Below, in pieces: positions 11,703 to 22,000 of a stretch of 64,000 bases of DNA. The translations under genes were made by a program, and so were the position numbers. The stretch is taken from NCBI GenBank assembly GCA_002118135.1, contig BDIU01000008.1, positions 62,001 to 126,000 of the forward strand, given 5' to 3'. Positions within the stretch are counted from its first letter, which is position 1. Every line of letters starts with the position of its first letter. The notes under the pieces were generated by a model. The model saw only the letters and a program-made list of their open reading frames with translations, was not told where the DNA came from and made no database searches. This DNA is from Trebouxia sp. TZW2008 (taxonomy: Eukaryota; Chlorophyta; Trebouxiophyceae; Trebouxiales; Trebouxiaceae).

Positions 11703-14700
11703 TTATGACTGCATATGTACAACTGAATGGATGGACACTTGACGAACCTTGTGCTCACATCCAAATGGAGCTTTGAAATGGAGCACTGCATCATAGATTC
11801 GGCTGTGTCCTGAGTATCCATGCTGCTTGAGCGTTGCTCCAAAAGTGACGTCGTCCGCTACAGAACAGGCACCATCTTGACATTTCAGACTGCTGACATG
11901 CCAGCTGACATGCCAGCTAAGCAGACAGAGAACCACAGCCTGCCATGCTTTGGCAAATGGCGTTTTGCAGCTTTGAACGCGCATCTTTAGCTACTCTTGC
12001 AGTGGCTGCAGCCACTAGGCTGGCCACATCATACTCTGCCTGAGCATTGCTCAAAGCTTTGCGCCTCGCTTCTTTCTCTTTGTGGGCTGTACTGCTGGCC
12101 AACCTGGCCTGCCTAGCTTCTCCGTCCAAGGTATCAAGGATCGCAACCCTGGCACGGAGCTTGGACTGAACCTGCTTGCAACAGGCAGAGGCTTGTGCAT
12201 ACGAGGTCTGTCTGCAGAAAGATGGTGTGCAGTGCAACCGCTCAGGAATGGCGTTAGTTCTAGAAAGTCACGACCAGAAATCTGGAGTTGCCTAAAGTTG
12301 TGCACAGCTGGTGACTCTGACCAGGTGTAGCATGGCGCACCAAGACAGCTCATTACACATCTTGCAAACAGACAACAGCTTTGCTGACGCAGGTGCAGCT
12401 GTTCAAAAATGCAGAAGACACCAACACTGCATGAAGGTGCAGACACACACCGCGTGATGTGAATGCTTTGCAAATGCAGATGACACCAACACTGTGTGAA
12501 GGTGCAGACACACACCACTACAGTTTCGTGTTTTGAAGATGACAGAAAGATGTCGCACCTCAGCCAAAGTTTGAGACAAGTCTGAGCCGCTGAGGCTGAG
12601 GTCCTCAACAGCATGAGCGCTTGCTGAATCAACAGATGGAGCAGGGGCTGTTGTAGAAGGGTGCTCAGCCTGCATGTGCATATCTTCCCGTGAAGGTGCA
12701 GACAATGTGCATGCCTTGGAAAGGACAGAAACGATGTTGTCTCAGCAAAAGTGTGAGACAAGTCTGAACCGCTCAGGCTGAGGCCCTCAACAGCATGAGC
12801 GCTTGCTGAATCATCAGACTGAGCTGTATGCGCTGCCGTAGAAGGGTGTTCAGCCCGCATGTGCATATCTTCACATCTCAGCAGCAGCAGATGGGTAACT
12901 ATATCCTGCTTACGCTGCTTACTATTTTGTTTTCATTTCATTCAAAACGCGTGCTAGACAGGCTCAGCAGGCCCAGTTAGGTGCATACCGAAGCAACCAA
13001 CTGTCTCCAATCATCTCAGTCCTGTGCTGTGCTGACCTTATACCATTTGTACTCAACATGGAGGGAAGAAAGGGCCTTGTACAGGCGGGTCTCTACATAC
13101 TGCTTACACTGGTTGCTAAATGCTTGCTTATGGCCTGTATGATATCGCTTCATCAGTGATGCATGACACACCTGAAGCTGATGAGAATCACATAGTCACT
13201 TACAGCTGCTAAGGGAGAAGATTGTTAATGAATGCAGCCTAAACAAGCCAAGCAGGCATGACTGATGATGTGTTGAGGGCCAGAAGTCATCACAATTGTC
13301 ACTCAGCACGGTCTCTTGAACTAAAGCCAGCATGTCTGCGACAGGCTTAAGGCAAGCTGCAAACAGAGAGTAGATGCGCCAAAGTGGCACGAACAGCTTG
13401 CAGTATGGTCTATTGAGCCTTTATACATGGCAGACAATGTGTAGATGGCCCATTTTTTCCCTCTGTGTTCAATACAATTGGTTGTAGGTTAGCACAGGAC
13501 CAAACTGGTTGGAGACAGTTGATTGCTCCAGTACATACCTAGCTGGGCCTGGTGAGCGTGTCTAGCACTGAGTGAGTGAGTGAGCGAGTGAGTGAGTGAG
13601 TGGGTGGGTGGGTGGGTGGGTGAGTGCGTGGGTGAGTGAGTGAGTGAGTGAGTGAGTGAGTGAGTGAGTGAGTGTGAACAGCTCATGCCACATGACTCTA
13701 GCTTTGCCAAAGGGCTGACAGCAACAAGCAGCCTTCACAAGCATCAGATACAGGACCTTCTCTTTGTGAGGACGTTTGATGCAAGGACACTCAAGGTAGA
13801 CACATTCTCAATGTAAAGACAATGTCATTGGGACCAATCATTGTTGTCTGACTGCAATGGCACCTGTCAGTAAGAACAACTTGATGTGAGGACAATCTGC
13901 TTGGTAGCCAAAGCAATTGTTACAAAGAGAAGTAACTGTAGAAGACTGCGAGGAAAGTTTGATTGCATACCTTTGCAAGCTGATGTGGAATGGTGTTGTG
14001 AGGGTGATCCAGGTCTGCTGCAATTGATGAGGCTTCACTGCTTTCACCATCGGAACTATCTGTCTCAGAGCTGCAACTTTCCTCTGAAGCAGACTGCATA
14101 CAAAACACACAAATCAAGGCTGCTATCATGATTTGGGTGCAGCAACTGCAGTACCCGTGCAGATGCTGCTCAACTTATTTGCGCTGATGTATATGATGTA
14201 ATGTGTCACAAGCCCTTGCAGGAATTCCAATGTAATGACGGTGTCTGATTCTGGGCAGAGCATGCAAGTCGCGTTGTGAGGCCACGTGCCAGAGGTGTTT
14301 AATTGGAGGTGCATACATTTGGCAGCTGCAGCTGTCAGGCAAAGCACATGACTAAGCATGACACACACGCTATGATGGTTCAATGACCATGCTGCTCACT
14401 CAAGAGCAGGGAAAAGTTGTTGTGTTGCACCAACAATCGTGATCCTTACATGTTCACTCATGCCCGCATTTGCCACAGCTGCAGCACCCTCCTCTGCATC
14501 TTCATCACTGTGAATGCCCTGCACCAACAGCTCTGCAGGCTGTTGCGTTTGTCCAAGGACCATGCAACAGTGCTTTGCTGAAAAGGAGGCTCTGATAGTA
14601 TGCATGATGCCTGCCTGCTGTCTGATGGACAGCAATGTGCACAGATAGCAGTCTCCAGCAAAGGCAGTGTCGATGGTTGCTTGCAAGCCCAGCACCATGT

Positions 14701-17700
14701 GACACACAAGAGAATGCAGCAACACTGACCCCTTTGTATGTATTGCCCAAGCCATTTGGCCTGTGTTGTCGGCAATGCAACATTGATAGCATTGCAGCTT
14801 GCATAACAAAATAGTAGGCAAAATGCACGCGCCTGACACATGAACTAGGTATGACTGTAATTTTGCAACACTTCCTCACTGTACATGTCAGATCACATAC
14901 CGCATGTACAGCTGGTGCAATACAGTCAGCTGATGCCGGGCGTCCGTCCAGACCTGCAGAAGCTGAATCTGCAGTGACGTGCACATCAGAGGCCAATGCA
15001 TGCTCTTCCTGCAAATGCAAAGGTTTACATTGGGCCTGGCAATTGAGGCAAGACACATTTCTAATAAACGCCGCAATGTCAGTAACACCAGTACTGAGCA
15101 GCCCATAAGAAAGATGAGTGAGGCAGCTGATACAGCAGGTGCAAAGCAGCAGATTCAGGTGCTTTGCAAACAGTAGCCTCTTGATAGCATGATATATCAG
15201 CATGACATACAAGACCCAACTTATATGCCAAAGTCATTTGCACAACTTGACCACTTTGAGCTTGCCAATTGAGCAGGTTTTACACAGCATAGCGTGGACA
15301 ATCAAGCCAGAGTGTTGCAATGTCAGCATGACACAGAGAGCTATTGGCCTGCACAATGCCATGAGTTCCTTGAGATGGACTGTGTATCAACAGACTTGCA
15401 TCATCATCTTCTGCCATCTGTTGCTCCAGGGTCAGTTCAAAAAATCTCTCTGCTAACTGCGCTTTTGTGATCTGCTTGCTGAAATGCCAAAATGAGACAC
15501 AAACCCTACAGGCTTGCACGATCCCATGTGTGCTGCCTGGTAGTCTATTTATCTGCAGACTCACCTCATCATGTTCAGCAATCTCTTGCTTCAGGGTAAC
15601 TTGAAAAGGCTCACTGCTAACCACACTTTATGAGCTGCTTGCCATGTGCTGAAATGCCAAAATAAGACACAGAGCCTACAGGCTTGCGAGATCCCGTAAG
15701 TGCTGTCTGGTCGTCTATTTATCTGCAGACTCACCTCATCATGTTCAGCAATCTGTTGCTTCAGGGCCACGTGAAAAGGCTCACTGCTAATTGCATTTTT
15801 GGAGCTGCTTGCCATGTGCTGAAATGCCAAAATAAGACACAGAGCCTACAGGCTTGCAGAATGTCATGGGTGCTGTCTGGCACTTGATTTATCTGCAGAC
15901 TCACCTCATCATCTTCTGCCATCTGATGCATGAGGGCCTTTTGGAAGAGGTTCTCTACTAGGTCGTCCTTTTTATTCTGCTTGCCATGTCGCAAGCCATG
16001 AGCTTTGCACCAAGCTTTCAGCTGTTCCTGCGAGATTATGCAAAGCCTGAGTGCACACGGATGGGCAGTCAAGCAGTAGCATTTGCTAGATGGAAGTAGA
16101 CATTCTGCTAGTAACACTAACCTTATGGTGACGCCCCAGTTCTTCTTGACCCATCTCCCAAATCACAGCCAGCTTTGGCACCGCTGCGGGCGATGCTGTG
16201 TCTTGTTGTGAAGGCCAAAACTTCACACCAAAAGTGCCCCTTGCTCTCTTTGGCTGATTTTTCGCACCAGAGGTAACCTTTGCTCTCTTTGGCTGAGGCC
16301 TCACACCAAGAATGCGCTGTCCACTTCTTGGCTTGGTGCAGTGGATCTGCAAGGCCAACAACACACGTCCAACAGCAATCTCAGTCATGATACAAATGAA
16401 GGATGACATATGATGACAAGAGCAGTATGTGTGTGTGATACAAGCTTGACAGGCTGGTTTGCTTGTGCATAACAGTGAGGATGTCTGATGTTCAAAAATT
16501 GGTTGGAGACAGTTGATTGCTTCTGTACACACCTAGATGTGCCTGCTGAGCCTGTGTAGCCCACGTTTACAATGTATGAAAAAATGAATGTACCAAAACT
16601 GCAGGCCCCACAGGCTACAATGCTAGCACAGACTGCACTCGTGCGCTGCATGTCAGCATGCATACCAACTTGCATATCAGCATGTACATCAGCATACACC
16701 AGGGTTGCTGAGGATGTTGTCTAGCAGATGACACATTAGCTGCTTGGCAGGCCTTCACAGCATAATGTGTGCAGTGTTTCATGTTGAAACCTGTGTTGGG
16801 TCAGGTGCTCCTGGTTCAGCTTGTATAGGCTCAATTCCAGCATTGGCTCTTTCAACAGATGCTTTGTGGTACGCCGCAAAAGCATGTGCCCTGCTTGCAA
16901 GACAACACTACCTCAAGGTTGCTGTGACAGTTATGTAGAACGCAGGCACAAGAAATGTCAACAATGTTTCATGCATCAGGCAAGACTTGACGTACGACCA
17001 AGCAGCAACTGGTTGGTCATACCAGAACTGGCTGGGGACAGCTCATTCATTTGTTCACTCTAAACGTGTGCTAGACAGGCTCAGCAGGCCCAGCTAAGTC
17101 CGCACCGGGGCAATGAACTGTCTCCATTTTGACCCTATGCTGTCCTGAATCATTTGTACTGGGCATGAAGGGATGGCTGGAGACAGTTGATTGCTCCAGT
17201 ACATACCTAGCTGGGCCTACTGAGCCTGTCTAGCATGCAATTTGAATAAAATGCATGAAGCAGCAAGCTGTGAAGCCACAAAGGCAGTGTATCTTCTGTT
17301 GACTATCAAATTATTTCAGAGAGAATCACTATGCAAAGGATGTGCACTCCTTTGAGTTGTTACATGCAACAGCACAGCAACAGCTTGGTGATCTACGTGA
17401 TGGCTGTCATTCTGGGACCCCAAAAGGACAATTTTTGCAAGTCAAGATAATCACTAAGAGTGCTGCTTGCACAGTCCGCTTGGTGGCGCCGTGTAATGCA
17501 TCCTTGATGCGCATTGATTGTTGTCTTAAGCAGCAAAAGTTGACTTACCATTCCTTGCCATCCTGAGCAAATGACGAATATGACCGCCATGTAGCTGTTT
17601 TGCCTTTCAGTTTGATTACGCCATCATGACCGTCGCGGTAGCATGTGGACAGTATGCTGTTTAACTGCTCAATGGCAAACTCTGGCCAGTTTTTCTGTTT

Positions 17701-18538
17701 GCACTCGTTTGCCAATTTCAGCATTGCTCCAGGAGATTTGAGAACGTGCTCTTTGAGTTCCTCCTCTTCTTCAAGATCAACCTCCATCACATCTTGTTCT
17801 GTGCCCATGTCCCTGCATAAATGCGAAGTCAATGATATATAGTCATCAGGTGCTGCCTGCCAATAAGAATGCGAGCAAGGGTCCAGCAAAGAATCATGTT
17901 AGCTGCAGTATACTTGTGCTTATCCAAACACTGCACAGCTAGCAATGTTTTGACACTAAAAAGCATCATTCTCAAGCTGAAAGTTGGCATGTTTGATGAC
18001 AGACGCAGCTTTCACAGCACCAAAACTCCCCTGAGACTGTGCACAATGAGACTTCAGGCGGTAACACATGGTGGGCGATTTCATGACTGACCATCAATGG
18101 TATTTGATGAGGCAATTTTCGCCCCTTGCAGTGCAAAAGCTTTATGTTGCTGAGCGCTCTGGAGAGCTGTGCAGACCTTTTGCAGGCCAAAGCCTGATCT
18201 TGACTTGAAGCCTTCCTTTTCTTGACACCTGTTTGTCCCACAGGTGTTTCAGGCTGGCAGGAACTTGGCTGAGCCGCGGCCTCATTTTTGGCATGATCTG
18301 ACTGGTTTGTAGCCGTTTCTTGAGCATGTTGCTGCGCTGGCTGGGCGCACAAGTCCTGAGCTGGAAGATCCTCTGCGTCAAAGAGCCTGGGAGCCTGGGA
18401 GCCTGGGAGCCTGTCTAAGATGCGAAGCTCATTTTGTATGTGCTGCTCCTCACGTGGCGTGTGATGCTGCTGATTTGGGTCCGGGGGGGCAAGCGTGTGC
18501 CTGCTGGCAAAGTCGTGAAGAGAGAACGGGGTTGCCAT
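11703..18538 (-). CDS. Nuclear SAP-domain protein with acidic and Cys-pair segments, function unknown
   Basis: Exon 1 starts at the ATG at 18538 (MATPFSLHDFASRHTLAPPD) and carries a basic nuclear-signal candidate (KKRKASS). An acidic exon lies near 17811-17560 (TEQDVMEVDLEEEEEL), then a basic repeat exon near 16340-16140 (QPKRAKVTSGAKNQPKRARG). The exon 16027-15905 reads EQLKAWCKAHGLRHGKQNKK then DDLVENLFQKAL, a good match to the SAP DNA-binding motif. Further candidate exons hold Cys pairs (near 15050, 14800-14480 and 14340-14230), an acidic Ser-rich stretch (near 14090, SETDSSDGESSEASS), a twice-copied exon (12866-12720 and 12700-12555), and a helical segment (12206-11940, EARRKALSNAQAEYDVASLV). 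Some exon phases could not be reconciled, so the 3' part and the one-gene assumption are uncertain. SAP proteins usually act on chromatin or RNA; no specific role is claimed. Confidence 0.5.
12555..12870 (-). repeat. Duplicated exon in the SAP gene
   Basis: Two minus-strand copies lie about 170 bp apart. One reads SASAHAVEGLSLSGSDLSHT and the other SASAHAVEDLSLSGSDLSQT. Both are preceded by an AEHPST motif and followed by similar intronic DNA, so the unit includes exon and intron sequence. A shorter pair (12415-12530) in the neighbouring intron repeats the phrase gaaggtgcagacacacacc. Confidence 0.8.
12933..13078 (+). repeat. Short interspersed repeat family, copy 1
   Basis: Starts with cattcaaaacg, then gtgctagacaggctcagcag, a gcataccgaagcaaccaact stretch and gtctccaat, and ends near catttgtactcaacatggag. 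It lies in an intron of the SAP gene. This is one of the fullest copies of the family described in the findings. Confidence 0.8.
13507..13569 (-). repeat. Short interspersed repeat family, copy 2 (minus, partial)
   Basis: Reverse orientation: ggttggagacagttgattgc, then tacatacctagctgggcc and gtgtctagcac. It directly abuts the GAGT microsatellite at 13570. Confidence 0.75.
13568..13674 (+). repeat. GAGT/GGGT tetranucleotide microsatellite
   Basis: About 107 bp of gagt units interrupted by gggt and gcgt variants. It sits at one end of an interspersed-repeat copy, as simple repeats often do next to retroposed elements. Confidence 0.95.
15391..15965 (-). repeat. Four-copy array of a SAP-gene exon end plus splice donor, 170 bp period
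   Basis: The motif ctcatcat(g/c)ttc (minus strand: gat-gat-gag then gtgagt) recurs at 15901, 15731, 15561 and 15391, exactly 170 bp apart. Copy 1 is the 3' end of the SAP exon (FQKALMHQMAEDDE). The others encode related ends (VALKQQIAEHDE, VTLKQEIAEHDE and LTLEQQMAEDDD). Three of the four retain the gag|gtgagtctgcag donor. Upstream intronic sequence is part of each unit. Confidence 0.9.
16501..16590 (-). repeat. Short interspersed repeat family, copy 3 (minus)
   Basis: Begins ggttggagacagttgattgc, continues tacacacctag and gcctgctgagcctgtgtag, and ends in aaaaaatgaatg. It lies in an intron of the SAP gene. Confidence 0.75.
16840..16995 (+). other. Open stretch with zinc-ligand spacing, sense opposite to the surrounding gene
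   Basis: Plus-strand frame reading RRKSMCPACKTTLPQ, then C-C and ERRHKKCQQCFMHQ. The CxxC plus HxxCxxC spacing could bind zinc. There is no start codon, splice partner or neighbour to support a gene, and it lies inside an intron of the minus-strand SAP gene. It may be a remnant of another gene or element. Confidence 0.25.
17041..17172 (+). repeat. Short interspersed repeat family, copy 4
   Basis: Near full length: gtgctagacaggctcagcag, then a gcaatgaactgtctcc stretch, ending catttgtactgggcatgaag. It is followed immediately by an inverted copy. Confidence 0.8.
17173..17257 (-). repeat. Short interspersed repeat family, copy 5 (inverted partner of copy 4)
   Basis: Runs ggctggagacagttgattgc, tacatacctagctgggcc, gagcctgtctagcat. 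Together with copy 4 it forms an inverted pair with almost no spacer, able to fold as a long hairpin in the SAP pre-mRNA. Confidence 0.8.
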
Positions 18539-19086
18539 CTACAGTTGTTCAAGTCAAATCGCGTCTTTGTTTCTGCAACACACCCAGAACTCGCTCCACG
18601 TACTCTTCAGACGGGCTGCGATACGAAACGGCGCCAAAAGATGGTCCATAGACACGGTGCTCGCAACGGACCGAGATTGTGTCTCAAACCCCAAACTTTG
18701 GGTGGGCACCCCCCCCCAACCCCCATTTTCTCTGTCATCGCAAGTCAAAGGCCAGATGCTTAGGCAGAAGCTCAGGCGCAGCAGCGCTGCCAGGCATATG
18801 CACGCTGCTAAGGCTTTGACGTTGGCTAATCAAATCATTGCTTAGCATTGCTGTTGTCCTCGAGAGTGTTGAAGTGGTTCTCGGCGAAGGATCTGCCTTT
18901 CTACTTGGCACGACGTGGTCAACACTCAGACTGTCGTGCAGCACCCGGCTCGCTGCCGCGGTCTTGCGACAACCGCCGATAGCCTCTGCTGTATTGCGTA
19001 GACCGCTTCGTCCACAGCGTTGGCTTGCGTCAGGCCGACCTAAGCGTGCTGCAACTTTCGATCCTACACCTCAGTCCTTGACAACG
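18539..19086. promoter_or_regulatory. Divergent intergenic region between the SAP gene and photolyase
   Basis: The two ATGs are 548 bp apart and point away from each other, so both promoters must lie here. A C-rich run sits at 18707-18725. The photolyase frame stays open upstream of its ATG to about 18838 with a basic, transit-like composition, but no in-frame ATG was found there. Confidence 0.6.
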
Positions 19087-22000
19087 ATGGCACGAGGTCG
19101 GAAGCGCAAGGGAGAAGAGCACGCTGAGAGCTCTGACAGCGAAAAGGCTATTTCAGATCCAGAAGAGACACCTGAAAGCCTAGAGGAAGAGGCAGGACCT
19201 AGTTCAGGCTCAGCAAAAAAGGGTCTTCATGTAAACCCGAAGCGCGTACGCGAGCTCAGAAGCGGCACTGTCAAGAAGGGACCTGTCGTCTACTGGCAAG
19301 TCGCGCGCAAGCGTCTGTCTGGCTGTTCCTTGCACCCTCACCATGGCTTCTGGCATCTTGTTGGCCTTGTAGTAGTCAGGTGCTGTGATCACTCAAGATT
19401 GCTTACCTGCAGGATGTCACGGGACCAGAGACACAGAGACAACTGGGCCCTTCTATATGCCTGTGAAGTTGCTGCGCGCTCAGATTCAAACGTTGTGGTT
19501 GTTTTTAACCTGGTAGGGGCTTTTCCTACTTGTGGCTTGCCATTAGGTACTCTGCAGAGGTAGAGCAAACATGCTTGATGTCCATCTTGCAGGTCAAAGA
19601 GTTTCTTGGCGCTGGTGCACGTCAGTGGGGCTTTCTTGTGCGGGGCCTGCGTCAAGTTGAGCCTGCACTCAAGGCCCTCAACATCCCATTCTACATGACC
19701 TACGGCAAGGCAGAGGACAATTTGCCACAATTGATGGATGACATCGGAGCTGCCCTACTGATTTGCGACTTTGTACCTGTGCGGGCTGCACGAGAGTGGC
19801 GAGAGAATGTAAGGCACAAGCTGTGTTGCACCATGTTTGCGCCGTCCATCCTCCATTGATTTGCAACTTTGTACCTGTGCGGGCTGCCCGAGAGTGGCGA
19901 GAGAATGTAAGGCACAAGCTGTGTTGCACCATGTTTGCGCCGTCCCAATCCTGCAGCATTTGCTGCGCTCGTTGTCCTTTCAAGCAGCATCCAAGTTAGT
20001 GCTGCTTGAATTACTTATTGCACTGTACCTCCATGATGCCATGACTCACCTTCAAAGCAGTTGACAGGGCCCTAGCTGCCTTGCTTTCCCATACTTGTCA
20101 AATGTCTTGTATGATGAAGCATATGGTCTGATTCTGTCTTCTGCTGTCTTGATGCCTTGATAATGTAAAGTGCATAGACCACTGCAGTGTGCCTTCCGCT
20201 GCAGTGCATGTGCCACTGCAGCCATCAGTACAGCTGATTGGTGTGAAAAGGTGGCGTGCAACTGGCCAGCAGACGTGCGCTAAGATGTTGTTTGCATGTG
20301 CTGTCACAACCATCAGAACAGCTGCTTGATGTCAGACTTTGGCGCGCAGACATGCTGAGCTGCCCATTCCCATGCGTGAGATGGACACATGCAGTTTGCC
20401 TGTACACATGTACTGAGCTGTTGATCCCCACTCATGGATCAAAATGGTGCAAGTTACCTGCAGACATGTGCTGAGCTGTCAATCCCCATTCATGAGATCA
20501 AAATGTGCATGTTGCCTGCAGAAGTGTGCTGAGCTGTCAACCCCCATGCATGAGTAAAAATTGTGCAACATGACTGCACATGTACTGGAGCTGTCAATCC
20601 CCATGCATGAGTTTGAAGTGTGCATGTTGCCAGCAGACATGTGCTGAGCTGTCAATCCCCATGCATGAGGTAGACACACACAACGTGGTCCCTGTCTGGG
20701 AAGCCAGCGACAAAAAGGAAACTGGCGCTCGTACCATCAGAAAGAAGATTCAATCCAAGCTGCCAGAATATCTTGAGGTGATCCTTTTGACCCTTAACCT
20801 TTGACGTTGTCAGGCTTGTGTCACGGCTAATGCCATACTCATGTGGCTATGACTGCCTCTAGACTCACTCTGTGTAGTGCAACGGCAAGTCTGGACCTAT
20901 GGTTTAGAACTGCAGCAGCATGATCATTAGAGGCATGTGCATACTGTATGTTGCATGTCTCCTACATTGTGCAGTGTTTTCATCTGTCTTTCGCTTTTGC
21001 TTTGCTAGCAAGCCCTGCTCAACGTGAGTGCAAATCCAGTTCAGCTGCATACAGCCTTGGTGACGCATGCCGTCCCCATGGCATCACTCTCATTGCTGTC
21101 AATCTACTTTAATGGGCTAGGGTCAATAGCCCAAGCTAGGCATGCTGTGCTAGGCATCCAGTAGACTAGGCTGTGCCATGTCACATATCGGCTATCATAA
21201 ACTGGTGCTGTCTAGGACTCTCCTGACATTGCAAAGCAGAAGAAACGTAGGCCAAGCATATGTCAGACAAAGTTTAAATGCTTTGCAGGACTTCCCTGAC
21301 ATTCCCAAGCAGAAGGAGTGGAAGTCCAAGCGCATGCCAGACAAGATTGACTGGGATGGTCTAATTGAGGAGGTGCTGCAGCGTGGCACAGATGTGCCTG
21401 AGGTTCCCTGGTGGAAGCCTGGAGAAGATGCAGCGTACGAGGTGACCTGCTCGCTCAAACCTCATTCTTCCCTGCTTCTTGACAAGTGACAGCCTTTCAA
21501 GACTACAACAGGGCTGCAAGCATGCCTTTGCCAGGACAAATAGACTGTTGTATTTATTGGAAATGCTTTCCTACTCAATACCTGTGGTCCAGATGTAACT
21601 GTTACTGGTGGCACCTGGACAAATGGACTGTTGTATTTGTTGCAAATGCTTTCCTGCTTGATAGTTGTGGTCCAGATGTACCTTTTCCTCGTGGAAACCT
21701 GGCAAGGTTGCAGCCTAAGAGGTGACCTACCTCACACCTGCTGGTTTTGACAAGTGACAGTCCTTGGGGACATAGGCTATCCCTGAAGCTGCACTGCTGC
21801 AGTACTTTGGAGCTCCTGTTCATTCTATACTTGACGTGCAGGCATGCATCCTAGTCAACTGCCATTGCAAAGACCTTTAATGATGAGCGGTCACTGAAGC
21901 AGTGTATTGTGCAATGCCATATTGCTTTGCAATGATTGCCCTGGTGGACTGGCAAGATAGGATGTCCGGGGCCACCACCTGGCGCCTGTGCTGAGACAAC

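Noticed and set aside
12051..12866. 271-codon minus-strand frame in the SAP locus
   Set aside because: It runs through intron sequence and reads the 12206-11940 exon in the wrong frame; only the short duplicated exons inside it look real.
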